This document shows, in pieces, positions 33,742 to 43,103 of a stretch of 64,000 bases of DNA. Every line of letters starts with the position of its first letter. The stretch's first letter is position 1. The notes beneath the pieces were generated by a model, which saw nothing but the letters and a program-made list of their open reading frames with translations, was not told the origin of the DNA and ran no database searches. Source of the stretch: JAEINY01 sp942490535 (GTDB lineage Bacteria > Bacteroidota > Bacteroidia > Bacteroidales > Marinilabiliaceae); contig CALNXQ010000005.1 of NCBI GenBank assembly GCA_942490535.1, positions 496,001 to 560,000 on the forward strand. Reading direction: 5' to 3'. The position numbers and the translations under genes were made by a program.

Positions 33742-35136
33742 ATGAGTATTAAATATTTCAAATTCACACTTATGACGTTTTTAAATACGGCACGTTTTAC
33801 CATCATCACCTTGATTTTCATCACCAGCCACCTTTCAATAATGAGTCAAGAGGAAGCCATCAAACAGCTTAACCAGACTTTGATTCCCTTAAAAACCGTG
33901 GAAGCCTCCAATGGATTCGACGATCTGCAGCCACTGAAGGAAGCTTTGAAGGATGCCCAAATAGTAGCCTTGGGCGAAGCCACGCATGGCACATCGGAGT
34001 TTTTTAAAGCCAAGCACCGCATGCTTGAATTCCTGGTTACAGAGATGGGCTACCGGGCCATTGTGATGGAAGACTCCTATGCCAATGCCATGGCCATAAA
34101 CAGATATGTGTTAGGCGAATCAGCCCGACTGGATAGCCTTATGATGTTTAACCTGATGTGGCCTTGGGCAACTGAAGAAGTAAAGAGTATGATTGAATGG
34201 ATGCGGGCTTATAATCAAACGGTTCCCAAAAATGATAAAGTGTACTTTTTGGGGTGTGACATGCAATATTTTCAAGCTTCCCTGGCATCCCTGGTCGATT
34301 ATCTGATGAAAAGAGATCTGGTAACGCCTGTATTAACTGCAAATATTGAAAAAACACACGCCTTCTCGCTAAGCCAGTCCACTAAAGCAGAAAAAAAAGA
34401 GATGGCCAAAATCATGGAAGCCATTACATTGGATGTGAACGAATCATTGAAGATGTTACCTGTCGCTTCCTCCATAGACGAGCAACTGATCCAATACAAT
34501 GTCAGAATACTGGAACAATGTGCTGACTTTATGAAGATGCAGGTACCCTGGAGTTCGCTGAAAAGAGACCGTTACATGGCAGAAAATGTAAGCAAACTAA
34601 GCCATGTATTACAGCTAAAACTAGTTGTTTGGGCACACAATATGCATATTGCCAAAGGCAGTGGAGAATACAAAAAGAAAACAATGGGTATGCACTTAAG
34701 TGAACAATGGGGTGAAAAATACTATGCACTGGGTTTTGGCTTTGATCAGGGTCAATTTACAGCTAGCAATAGCCAAACAAGGAGCCTCGAAGTATTTAAT
34801 GCGCCGCCAACCAGATCCGATGCCTCCGATGCATTTTTTGCCCAGGCCAATCATCCCAACTTTATTATTGACTTTGGTAAAATCAATGAAAAAACGGATT
34901 TAGCTCCTTTCATTGATAACAAAACCGTTTCCCGTACCATTGGAGGTAGTTATAACCCAGAACAAGACTCCTCCCGTTTTTATTACAAACAAGTTTTAAG
35001 TAAGCAATATGATGGTTTGATTTTTATCCGTACCACAACCGCCTCCAAAATTTTCGATTATCAACTCTTCTGGAAATGGTATCATGAAAACCAGGCGAAG
35101 GCAGCCGACACAGCCACTTCAATGGTGAACAACTAA
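33742..35136 (+). CDS. Erythromycin esterase family protein
   Basis: 464 aa. N-terminal hydrophobic segment (residues 17-34) suggests export. Family motifs: IVALGEATHGTSEFFKAKHR (about residue 73; catalytic His/Glu region), AIVMEDSYANAMAINRYVLG, and VVWAHNMHIAKG (about 294) with the second essential His. Members include the Ere macrolide-ring hydrolases, but many Bacteroidota relatives have unknown natural substrates, so macrolide resistance is not proven. Start supported by AAAAGGAGG 12 nt upstream. It precedes the RND efflux operon by 1 kb. Confidence 0.88.
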   Translation: MSIKYFKFTLMTFLNTARFTIITLIFITSHLSIMSQEEAIKQLNQTLIPLKTVEASNGFDDLQPLKEALKDAQIVALGEATHGTSEFFKAKHRMLEFLVTEMGYRAIVMEDSYANAMAINRYVLGESARLDSLMMFNLMWPWATEEVKSMIEWMRAYNQTVPKNDKVYFLGCDMQYFQASLASLVDYLMKRDLVTPVLTANIEKTHAFSLSQSTKAEKKEMAKIMEAITLDVNESLKMLPVASSIDEQLIQYNVRILEQCADFMKMQVPWSSLKRDRYMAENVSKLSHVLQLKLVVWAHNMHIAKGSGEYKKKTMGMHLSEQWGEKYYALGFGFDQGQFTASNSQTRSLEVFNAPPTRSDASDAFFAQANHPNFIIDFGKINEKTDLAPFIDNKTVSRTIGGSYNPEQDSSRFYYKQVLSKQYDGLIFIRTTTASKIFDYQLFWKWYHENQAKAADTATSMVNN

Positions 35137-35142
35137 ACCAGA

Positions 35143-35178
35143 AACACTTCCCTGGCCCCAACATTCCAGGGAAGTGTT
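35143..35178. terminator. Perfect 13-bp hairpin between convergent genes
   Basis: AACACTTCCCTGG (35143-35155) / CCAGGGAAGTGTT (35166-35178), loop of 10 nt, just past the esterase stop. Confidence 0.7.
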
Positions 35179-35224
35179 CACTCTGGCTACATCTGATTCC
35201 CAAAAAATAAATGATATAGGGTTT

Positions 35225-35836
35225 TTAACTTCCAAACATGAACCGCAAACCAAAAATAAATCCTCCCGGCTCCAACATTTTTATGCGTTGCCTGGCATCC
35301 TCATCCAGCTCAAGTTCTGAATCTTTCAATGCATAATTTGTAGCGGAAAGACAAAAGGCATAGCCCACACTCCAAACCAGTTTAGATCGATGGCCGATCA
35401 AATAATTGCGGGAGAGCAATACATTTATGGTACTTAGTGCTTTGAAATCAATCCCGAGGGATTGTTCCTGCGGATGAGTGGTCGTACTGAGTTTCAGTTC
35501 ATGATTTTCAATTCCCGTTGCAAACGAATATCCCACACTCAGTCCGGTTTTATTGTCTATGGAGTGTGGATAAAAGGTCAAACCGGTGCCATAGCGCATG
35601 CCCCATCCACCCCATCCGGCATTGCCATAGAGGGCAACGGCTTTGGACAAGGGTTTTTCAACACCTACGCCAACGCCGTAATCATTCAGTCCGAATCCAA
35701 GCCCATAATACAAAAAGACAGGTTTCTCATGCTGACTATCCTGAGCGAATAAGGAGGAAGAAAGACAACTCTCTCCTATTATAAATAGAATGACAACAAA
35801 ATAAATCCGGGTGCCTGGGCAAATCATCTTCCACAT
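35225..35836 (-). CDS. Putative outer-membrane beta-barrel-like protein
   Basis: 203 aa from MWKMICPGTRIYF (35836); the frame reaches 35890. Signal peptide ends SSLFAQ-DSQ. The mature sequence alternates hydrophobic residues in short strands with many Gly and Tyr (FLYYGLGFGLNDYGVGVGVE; NAGWGGWGMRYGTGLTFYPH) and ends GFIFGLRFMFGS, a typical C-terminal strand of small outer-membrane barrels. Family not recognised. Convergent with the erythromycin esterase gene. Confidence 0.7.
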   Translation of the reverse strand: MWKMICPGTRIYFVVILFIIGESCLSSSLFAQDSQHEKPVFLYYGLGFGLNDYGVGVGVEKPLSKAVALYGNAGWGGWGMRYGTGLTFYPHSIDNKTGLSVGYSFATGIENHELKLSTTTHPQEQSLGIDFKALSTINVLLSRNYLIGHRSKLVWSVGYAFCLSATNYALKDSELELDEDARQRIKMLEPGGFIFGLRFMFGS

Positions 35837-36097
35837 GAATAAAAAATATTCGTTTAAGACATGCGTAACTGCAGGTGATATCTTTTGCATTAATGTCAGA
35901 TAAAATTAAAAAAGGTTGCACAAACAGCCCTGCACTTGAACATCCCCTCCCCTTTTGAACGCCTATTTTGCAGCTTCATGCACCAAAAAAGCTACTTCCT
36001 GCACGCCTTTAAAAAAAAGGATCAACACCCCTCTATTTTTGTCGATAATTCTTCGTGTGCAAATAGTCTAATGAAAACATACAAACAACATTTAATC

Positions 36098-37153
36098 ATG
36101 AAACGACAAACCATAGCTATGGTATCACTCCTGGTGATGATCGGATTAAGCCTGGTGGGGTGCAGCCCCAAAGAAATGGATACAGCAGTGAAACCGCGTT
36201 ATGTAAAGGTGATGCAACCCGGACATACCGACCTCCGCAAAGCCTACGTCTTCAATGGCCAGTTAAAAGAGGTACGCGAAGTAAATGTGGCGTTTAAAGT
36301 AGGGGGCCAGGTGCTGGAGATTATGGTGAATGAAGGCGATTATGTGCAGGAAGGTCAAACCATTGCCCGCATGGATAAACGTGATTACAAAATACGTTTG
36401 CAAAGTGCTACTGCTCAATTCAACCAGTTAAAAGGGGAATATGAGCGCTACCAACAACTGTATGACAAGAAAAAATTACCGGTTAATACACTGGAAAAAC
36501 TCAAGGCCGGTTACCTGGCGGCCGAAAGTGCGTACCAGGCCGCTACAAATGCGTTGAATGATACGGAATTGAAGGCGCCGTTTACCGGTTACATCTATCA
36601 CAAAACCGTGGATAAATTCGAAAATGTAGGTCCTGGGCAAGCCATTGTCACCCTCATCGATGTAAGCCATCTGGAGGTTCATTTTAGTCTGTCGGAAAGC
36701 CAGGTTCAGGTGGCCAGTGAGTTTGAGCAGATCACTTGCGATGTGCCCAATGCCGATGTATTCAACATTCAGGCTGAGTTTCTGTCCATCAACGAGAAAT
36801 CGAACGGGAATGATCTGTTTGATGTGCGTCTGATGATTGCCAATCCCCAAAAGGGACGGTTAAAGCCCGGTATGTCTACGCAGGTAAGGATTGTTATGCC
36901 GCAAAATGCCAATGCCATGATGAAGGTACCGGTCGAATCGATCTTTTACAAATCCAATCATCCGCATGTATGGATCTACAATGCCACCAACGCCACGGTG
37001 AAGAGCCGGAAGGTAACTGTCGCAGACCTGACACAAGAAGGTTTTGTCGCCGTATCCAATGGCTTGAAACAGGACGATCAGATCGTGACGGCCGGCGTTC
37101 ATAGCCTGGCAGAAAATCAATCCGTGAAAATTCTGAACAACAAAAAATTATAA
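36098..37153 (+). CDS. RND efflux periplasmic adaptor (HlyD/AcrA family) lipoprotein
   Basis: 351 aa from MKRQTIAMVSLL (36098); upstream in-frame Mets at 36071 and 35936 extend it with non-signal sequence. Lipobox LSLVGC at about residue 21. Adaptor features: biotinyl-lipoyl-like FKVGGQVLEIMVNEGDYVQE, an alpha-hairpin (about residues 100-145, LKGEYERYQQLYDKKKLP), second lipoyl half LNDTELKAPFTGYIYHK and beta-barrel domain RLKPGMSTQVRIVMP. Links pump and TolC across the periplasm. First gene of adaptor-pump-TolC; the pump starts 11 bp after its stop. Confidence 0.94.
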   Translation: MKRQTIAMVSLLVMIGLSLVGCSPKEMDTAVKPRYVKVMQPGHTDLRKAYVFNGQLKEVREVNVAFKVGGQVLEIMVNEGDYVQEGQTIARMDKRDYKIRLQSATAQFNQLKGEYERYQQLYDKKKLPVNTLEKLKAGYLAAESAYQAATNALNDTELKAPFTGYIYHKTVDKFENVGPGQAIVTLIDVSHLEVHFSLSESQVQVASEFEQITCDVPNADVFNIQAEFLSINEKSNGNDLFDVRLMIANPQKGRLKPGMSTQVRIVMPQNANAMMKVPVESIFYKSNHPHVWIYNATNATVKSRKVTVADLTQEGFVAVSNGLKQDDQIVTAGVHSLAENQSVKILNNKKL

Positions 37154-37164
37154 TTGACTGTACA

Positions 37165-40100
37165 ATGCTCGATAAAATATTATCACAAAAAGCGTTTCTC
37201 AGCTTTGTCTTTATTGCACTGATCATGGGCGGTATCCTCTCCTTTTCTTCCATGGGGAAATTGGAGGATCCGGAAATACCTGTGAAAGCAGCAGTCATCA
37301 TGACCCCTTACCCCGGGGCGACCGCTCAGGAAGTAGAAAAAGAAGTCACCGATGTGTTGGAGAAAGCGGTTCAGCGCCTGGAAAACATTGATTACATCGA
37401 ATCACGGTCGTTACCAGGCTTATCGGAGATCACCATCCACATTAAGTCCGGGACCAAAACAGCGGAGATGCCCCAATTGTGGGATCATTTGCGCCGGAAG
37501 GTCCATGACGTGAAAAGCAGTTTGCCCAGAGGTGCGTATGCCCCCATCGTCAATGATGACTTTGGAGATGTATCGGGTATCTTTCTGGCCATCTCCAACG
37601 ATGGATACGGCTACTACGAATTTCAGGAATATGTAGACCTGGTGAAGCAGGAACTACAACTGGTACCCGGTGTGAAACGCATTGAAGTGTTTGGCAAACA
37701 AACGGAGGTGATCAATATCCGCTTTGACAATGAGTATTTTGCCTCGCTGGGCATCAATCCCATGCTGATCTTTCAATCCTTCAATGATCAGGGGATCATT
37801 GCCGATGCCGGTAGCTTTACCAGCGGCAGTGAACGCATCCGCATCAACATCGGCAATAAATTCCAGGACCTGGAAGAGATTCGAAACTTCGAAGTGAAAC
37901 TCCCCAACGGCGGCCGTTACCGCTTGGGGCAAGTGGCTACCATCACCCGGGAATTTAACCAGCCGGTACGCCAAAAACTCAAGTACAATGGACGTGAAGC
38001 CATCAGTTTGGCCGTGTCCATGGAAAAAGGTGGCAATGTGCTGGTGTTGGGCGAAGCCATTGAAAAGCGGTTGGACGAATTACAAGCCAACTTACCGGCC
38101 GGTATTGAATGTCATCCGGTATTCTATCAGCATAAAAATGTGGATGAATCCATCAATAACTTCGTCATCAACCTCATCGAATCGGTGGTGATTGTGATTG
38201 CCGTCCTACTCTTAGCCATGGGGCTCCGGGCCGGACTGTTAATTGCCAGCGGGCTGGTGTTCACCATTCTGGGAACGTTCATTGTGATGCGCGGAATGGA
38301 CATTGAACTGCACCGGGTATCGTTGGCTGCCATTATCATTGCCATGGGTATGTTGGTAGATAACGCCATTGTAGTGGCCGATGGAATTTTAGTGGATCTG
38401 GAGCGGGGCATGAAGCGTAAAAAAGCATTTGTCGACACGGCTAAGAAGATGGCCTTCCCCTTATTGGGTGCTACCTTGGTGGCCATTCTGGCATTCATGC
38501 CATTGGCCTTTAATCCAACGGGGGCGGGCGAATTCCTGAAGCCACTCTTCTTTGTGTTGGCCATTTCTTTGTTTTTAAGCTGGTTGCTGGCCATGATTCA
38601 AACCCCTTTCATGGCGGAATACTTTTATAAGAAAGGAAAAAAGAAAAAGAATACTTCTGAGAACACCGATGCATCCCAGGGTAAGTTCTACCAATGGTTT
38701 GGTCGTGCCATCCGCTATGCGCTCTGGCACAAATCCTTCTTCACCATCGGCACAGTAGTGATCCTGGTTGTTTCCTTTTGGGCCTTCCAATTCGTGAAAA
38801 AGGACTTTTTCCCGGGATCCAGTTACGATCAGTTCATCCTCGAATACCGCTTGCCGGAAGGAACGGACATTACAGCCGTGGAGAACGATCTGGACCAGGT
38901 GCAACAGGAATTAATGACCTGGGACAATATTAATATGGTGGTGACTGCCCTGGGCAATACCCCGGCCAGATATACGCTGATGCGTCCCATGAATGGTTTA
39001 AGCCAGAGTTACGGCGAATTGATCATTTCAGTGAAGGATAAGGAGCAGGCCGCAGCAGACAGACAACGTCTGCAGCAATATGTGGATGAAAACTTCCCGC
39101 AGGGATTTGCCCGGGTAAGAGAGTACTTTGCCATTGGCGGTGATTTTAAAATTGAAGCTAAGTTTGCCGGACCGGACGATCGGGTATTAAAGCAATTGGT
39201 GGAGCAAGCCAAAACCATCATGCACAATGAGCCGCTGGCAGCGTTTGTCACCGACGACTGGAAAAACCAGGTGAAAGTGTTATCGCCCGCCTACTCGCAA
39301 GAACAAGCCCGCGAATTAATGGTCAGCCGTAAAGATGTGGCTACCGCCCTGGCCATCGCCTCTTCAGGCTATCCGGTAGGCGCTTTTTACGATGGTGAAT
39401 ACCAGATACCGGTGTTATTGAAGCTGAACAAATCCATTGAGAAAGATATCAATCAATTATCAGCTATCCCAGTGTGGTCGGGCTTACCCAACAGCGTCCC
39501 CTTAAGCCAGTTGGTGGATTCCATAGGGGTGCGATGGGAACATAACATCATCCGGCGCTACGATGGACAACGGGCCATGAAAGCCATGTGTGATCCCCTT
39601 ATAGGATACACTTCCAATGATTTAATGCCCCTGATCAAAGAGAAGATTGATGCCATTCCTTTACCCGAGGGCTATTCCCTGGCCTGGTTGGGCGAGATAA
39701 AAAGCAGTAAACAAGCCAATGAAGGCTTGGCGGAAAACATGCCACTGGCCTTTCTGCTGATGATCATCATTGTGATTGGCCTGTTCAATAATTTCAAACA
39801 ACCGGTCATTATCTTCCTGCTGATGCCCCTGGCATTTATTGGGGTGATTATAGGATTTCTGATCACAGGTATCCATTTTGGATTCTTTTCTATCATTGGA
39901 ACACTGGGACTCATGGGTATGATGATTAAAAACGCAGTCGTCTTGTTGGATGAAATCAACATCCAGGTAAAAGAGGGAAAAGAACGTCTGGTGGCCGTGA
40001 TCGATTCTACCATCTCCAGGGTACGCCCGGTAATGATGGCTTCATTAACAACCATTCTGGGCATGTTACCCCTTATGTGGGACGACATGTTTAAAAGTAT

Positions 40101-40233
40101 GGCTGTAGCCATTATGTTTGGCCTACTTATCGGTACCATCATCACCTTGATTGTCGTACCGGTTTTGTATACTGTTTTCTACAAAGTTAAAACCCGATCC
40201 TTGCACGACACCATTGGATCAGATGATCAATAG
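37165..40233 (+). CDS. RND efflux permease (AcrB/HAE1 family)
   Basis: 1022 aa, full length for an RND pump. N-terminal TM helix, then two large periplasmic loops (residues about 30-330 and 555-850) with porter-domain signatures (EDPEIPVKAAVIMTPYPGAT; GNVLVLGEAIEKRLDELQAN) and twelve TM helices in two groups of six. The proton-relay region in TM4 reads MLVDNAIVVADGILVD. The C-terminal half repeats the pattern (MMIKNAVVLLDEINIQVKEG). Inner membrane. Subfamily (drug versus metal or lipid substrate) is not decided by the sequence; in this phylum such pumps with a two-component neighbour often export antibiotics or detergents. Confidence 0.95.
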   Translation: MLDKILSQKAFLSFVFIALIMGGILSFSSMGKLEDPEIPVKAAVIMTPYPGATAQEVEKEVTDVLEKAVQRLENIDYIESRSLPGLSEITIHIKSGTKTAEMPQLWDHLRRKVHDVKSSLPRGAYAPIVNDDFGDVSGIFLAISNDGYGYYEFQEYVDLVKQELQLVPGVKRIEVFGKQTEVINIRFDNEYFASLGINPMLIFQSFNDQGIIADAGSFTSGSERIRINIGNKFQDLEEIRNFEVKLPNGGRYRLGQVATITREFNQPVRQKLKYNGREAISLAVSMEKGGNVLVLGEAIEKRLDELQANLPAGIECHPVFYQHKNVDESINNFVINLIESVVIVIAVLLLAMGLRAGLLIASGLVFTILGTFIVMRGMDIELHRVSLAAIIIAMGMLVDNAIVVADGILVDLERGMKRKKAFVDTAKKMAFPLLGATLVAILAFMPLAFNPTGAGEFLKPLFFVLAISLFLSWLLAMIQTPFMAEYFYKKGKKKKNTSENTDASQGKFYQWFGRAIRYALWHKSFFTIGTVVILVVSFWAFQFVKKDFFPGSSYDQFILEYRLPEGTDITAVENDLDQVQQELMTWDNINMVVTALGNTPARYTLMRPMNGLSQSYGELIISVKDKEQAAADRQRLQQYVDENFPQGFARVREYFAIGGDFKIEAKFAGPDDRVLKQLVEQAKTIMHNEPLAAFVTDDWKNQVKVLSPAYSQEQARELMVSRKDVATALAIASSGYPVGAFYDGEYQIPVLLKLNKSIEKDINQLSAIPVWSGLPNSVPLSQLVDSIGVRWEHNIIRRYDGQRAMKAMCDPLIGYTSNDLMPLIKEKIDAIPLPEGYSLAWLGEIKSSKQANEGLAENMPLAFLLMIIIVIGLFNNFKQPVIIFLLMPLAFIGVIIGFLITGIHFGFFSIIGTLGLMGMMIKNAVVLLDEINIQVKEGKERLVAVIDSTISRVRPVMMASLTTILGMLPLMWDDMFKSMAVAIMFGLLIGTIITLIVVPVLYTVFYKVKTRSLHDTIGSDDQ

Positions 40234-40245
40234 TACATTCTAATT

Positions 40246-40387
40246 AGCGCCTGACTTAATAAAAACGTCATTCGTCAGGCGCTGAATAAATGCATAGATA
40301 GATTTTTTTCATGATTAGATTAAGTTAGGTTAGCCCCGGCCAGTCATTCATACCTCTCAACATTGAATTCTTCATAGCTGGCCGGGG
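40246..40387. other. Two hairpins in the gap between the RND pump and TolC genes
   Basis: Hairpin 1: AGCGCCTGAC (40246-40255) / GTCAGGCGCT (40274-40283). Hairpin 2: CCCCGGCCAG (40334-40343) / CTGGCCGGGG (40378-40387). Neither is followed by a T-tract. They may dampen or process the transcript so that TolC is made at a different level from the pump. Confidence 0.5.
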
Positions 40388-40419
40388 ACAACTTAAACCA
40401 CAAGGAACACATAAATACG

Positions 40420-41775
40420 ATGATTAACATGAAACTCAGCATAATCACATTTGGCCTTTTGCTTTCCATTGGCGGACATGCCCAACAGTATCTCTCCCTC
40501 CAGGAAAGCCGGCAAATGGCCTTGGATTATAACAAGTCACTCAAATCGGCCGACCTGCGGTGGAAACAGGCCCAATCGCAACAGAAAGAAGCGCGTACGG
40601 CCTATTTGCCAAACATTGACGGAACGGCCACAGCTACCTACATGCCGGGGATGGATAACATAGACATTCCGGGTTTCCACTTGCCTACAGCGGATGCGGA
40701 TGGCACCATCACCGGTGAAAGTAATGTGTATTTTCCGGGCATGTCATTGGAGACAGAAGATTTAACCATTTACCAGGCTCAGGTGGGGATGCAGATTCCC
40801 ATTTATGCGGGAGGCCAAATCCGTTATGCCAATAAAATGGCCGATAAAGGTGTGGAGATGGCCGGTCAGGCCTACCAGCTGGAAACGGAACAGGTTATTT
40901 TTAATACCGATCAGGCCTATTGGCGATTGGTGGCTTTTAAAGAGAATCTGGTAGTGGCCCACAAATATGTGGAGATGTTGGACTCCCTGGAAGCCCAATT
41001 AAAAGACATGTATGAACTGGGACTAACACCGAGGAGTGAACAATTGAAAGTGACGGTACAAAAAAACCAGGCTCAACTGAACTTGCTGAGAGCCGAAAAC
41101 GGCTTTAAAATTTTAAAGATGAATTTGTGCCAGCTCATTGGATTGGATTTACAAACCCCCATTGAAGTGACCGACCCACTCAATGCCCATCCAGAATTGC
41201 CGGGCATGGCCGAAGGCATTCAGTTGGCCCTGGGCAACCGAAATGAATTAAAGATGCTCGGCGGACAAGTGGACATTGCCGAATATCAGAAAAAAAGTAT
41301 TTCGGGTGCGTACATGCCACGTCTGGGAGCCCAGGTGAGTTATGGGTACAATGAAATTGCGAACCTGACGGATGGCCAGTGGAACACGACAGCGGCCGCT
41401 CAGCTTTCCATTCCATTGGTGCATTGGCGCGAAAAGAAGCACAAAGTCAATGTGGCCCAATTCAAAAAACAACAGGCTGAGCTGAAACTGGAAGAAAGTA
41501 AAGAGTTCATCCAGTTGGAAGTGCAACAATACATGATTCAGGTGCGTGAAGCTTATGAAGCGATCCTGCTGGCTCAAAAAAGTAAAGTTGAAGCCGAAGA
41601 AAGTCTGGAAGAGGTAACTGCCAGTTTCGAAGTGGGCTTGAACACCACCACCGATCTGCTAAATGCACAAGCGGCCTGGCAAAATACACACGCCAGTTTG
41701 CTGGAAGCGATCGCGACGTTTGAAATTTCTAAAACGGCCTATTACAAAGGCATTGGCGAATTGGCCCGGCAATAG
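40420..41775 (+). CDS. TolC-family outer-membrane efflux protein
   Basis: 451 aa. Signal peptide ending GGHAQ-QYL. The fold repeats a two-fold helical barrel pattern: YNKSLKSADLRWKQAQSQQK, YEMLDSLEAQLKDMYELG type helices, and a second half starting near EGIQLALGNRNELKMLGG with a closing LLNAQAAWQNTHASLLEAIA. Outer membrane channel for the RND pump encoded upstream. The start Met and a second Met three codons later are both plausible. Confidence 0.94.
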   Translation: MINMKLSIITFGLLLSIGGHAQQYLSLQESRQMALDYNKSLKSADLRWKQAQSQQKEARTAYLPNIDGTATATYMPGMDNIDIPGFHLPTADADGTITGESNVYFPGMSLETEDLTIYQAQVGMQIPIYAGGQIRYANKMADKGVEMAGQAYQLETEQVIFNTDQAYWRLVAFKENLVVAHKYVEMLDSLEAQLKDMYELGLTPRSEQLKVTVQKNQAQLNLLRAENGFKILKMNLCQLIGLDLQTPIEVTDPLNAHPELPGMAEGIQLALGNRNELKMLGGQVDIAEYQKKSISGAYMPRLGAQVSYGYNEIANLTDGQWNTTAAAQLSIPLVHWREKKHKVNVAQFKKQQAELKLEESKEFIQLEVQQYMIQVREAYEAILLAQKSKVEAEESLEEVTASFEVGLNTTTDLLNAQAAWQNTHASLLEAIATFEISKTAYYKGIGELARQ

Positions 41776-41855
41776 ATTCTGCTGCAGAATGAAAGAGGCA
41801 AGTAACAAGTTTCAGTATACAAGTATCAAGATGGTGTTCATAGGTTGTTTGGAAT

Positions 41856-41923
41856 AATGACTATTGATTAACGATATATGATTTTAGAATTCACCCATTT
41901 TCTTCGTTAATCGATAGTCATTA
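41856..41923. repeat. 19-bp imperfect inverted repeat with 29-nt loop
   Basis: Arms 41856-41874 (AATGACTATTGATTAACGA) and 41904-41922 are complementary with one mismatch. It lies about 80 bp past the TolC stop, so it may terminate or stabilise the efflux transcript; no T-tract. Confidence 0.6.
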
Positions 41924-41988
41924 TATAGGGAACGGGTTCAGGATCGGCCAGCTTAGGTCCATCTATGAACCAGTAATAAACCAGACGC

Positions 41989-42021
41989 AGTGACTGGTTT
42001 CAAAAATGAAACGGAGTCACT
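41989..42021 (+). promoter_or_regulatory. Hairpin directly upstream of the second LytS-type kinase
   Basis: AGTGACT (41989-41995) pairs with AGTCACT (42015-42021), and GTTTC (41997-42001) with GAAAC (42008-42012), around a 6-nt loop. It sits 15 bp before the ribosome-binding site at 42037; could be an operator dyad or a leader-RNA hairpin. Confidence 0.45.
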
Positions 42022-42036
42022 ACCTTTAAGCAGCAT

Positions 42037-42044
42037 AAAGGAGG
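42037..42044 (+). promoter_or_regulatory. Strong Shine-Dalgarno of the second LytS-type kinase
   Basis: AAAGGAGG ends 6 nt before the ATG at 42051; such a full match is rare in this phylum and fixes the start. Confidence 0.7.
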
Positions 42045-42050
42045 AAAGAG

Positions 42051-43103
42051 ATGAAAGGCCCCATATTATTCACAAATTACAAATCACGACTCTTGTTTGA
42101 GTTATTGATTGGCATTGTGTTCAATCTGATTGTGTCCAACACATTATTCAGAAATGAACCACGGGAGTGGAAAGGGTATGTCTTTGCCGTTTTCATTTTG
42201 GTTTTTATCAGCGAGGGCATTTTCATCTTTAATAAACTCATTAGCTATAAATACCCGTGGCACGTAAAAACACAACGGAGGGTCATCCTGCTGATTATTT
42301 TTACCATGATTTGGTTTTTTGTGGCCATAGAAGTCTCCCACTTATTTAAACCCTGGATTGATCCGGGCAGACGACTGGATCCGGCAGCTTACAACATCTC
42401 TATCATCCTGGTGGTATTATTTGTTTCCAATTACGTGATTCTTTTAATCACCTATAATTACCATCAGAGTTTAAGTTTTTTTCTTTTGGAAAATGAACAA
42501 CTCAAACAGGAAAAGCTCAAGATGGATTACATGGCCTTGCAGGATCAGATCAACCCCCATTTTCTGTTCAATAACCTGAGTACCCTCATCGCCATCATTC
42601 GGTCCGACCCCAAAGCAGCGATCCGATATGCCGAAAATTTTTCGGATGTGTACCGGTATGTGCTGCAAAGCAAAGATAATGTGTCCCTGAAACTGGAGGA
42701 TGAGTTAGTGTTTATAAAAGCTTATCTGGCACTACACCAGGAACGGCTGGCCGGAGGGTTGGTGGTAGAGATGACCATTGACAATCAATTGTTGAAGCAT
42801 CACCTGCCACCACTCAGTCTTCAATTTGTGGTGGAGAACGCTGTCAAGCATAATATTGCCACGGTACAAACGCCCCTTTTAATTCGCATCTACACGAAAG
42901 AGGATCGAATCATTGTATCCAACAGCTTAAACCAGAAACGATCGACCTATTCGACCCATACCGGATTAACCAACCTGCAGAAGCGCTATGGTTTCTTAAC
43001 CGATGCCCAATTAACCATTGACAAAACAGAAGAATCATTCACTGTTGAATTACCATTAATAAATTTTGACCATGGATATCAATGTCCTCATAGTAGAAGA
43101 TGA
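42051..43103 (+). CDS. LytS-type sensor histidine kinase (His_kinase family)
   Basis: 350 aa. Four hydrophobic segments in residues 15-140, a short coiled-coil, then MALQDQINPHFLFNNLSTLI with the phospho-acceptor His (about residue 171) and the N-box LSLQFVVENAVKHNI. The ATP lobe is minimal, with THTGLTNLQKRYGFL as the G-box region. Start fixed by AAAGGAGG. Its end overlaps the response regulator by 32 bp. The position after the RND operon suggests it may control efflux, but that is inference. Confidence 0.93.
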   Translation: MKGPILFTNYKSRLLFELLIGIVFNLIVSNTLFRNEPREWKGYVFAVFILVFISEGIFIFNKLISYKYPWHVKTQRRVILLIIFTMIWFFVAIEVSHLFKPWIDPGRRLDPAAYNISIILVVLFVSNYVILLITYNYHQSLSFFLLENEQLKQEKLKMDYMALQDQINPHFLFNNLSTLIAIIRSDPKAAIRYAENFSDVYRYVLQSKDNVSLKLEDELVFIKAYLALHQERLAGGLVVEMTIDNQLLKHHLPPLSLQFVVENAVKHNIATVQTPLLIRIYTKEDRIIVSNSLNQKRSTYSTHTGLTNLQKRYGFLTDAQLTIDKTEESFTVELPLINFDHGYQCPHSRR

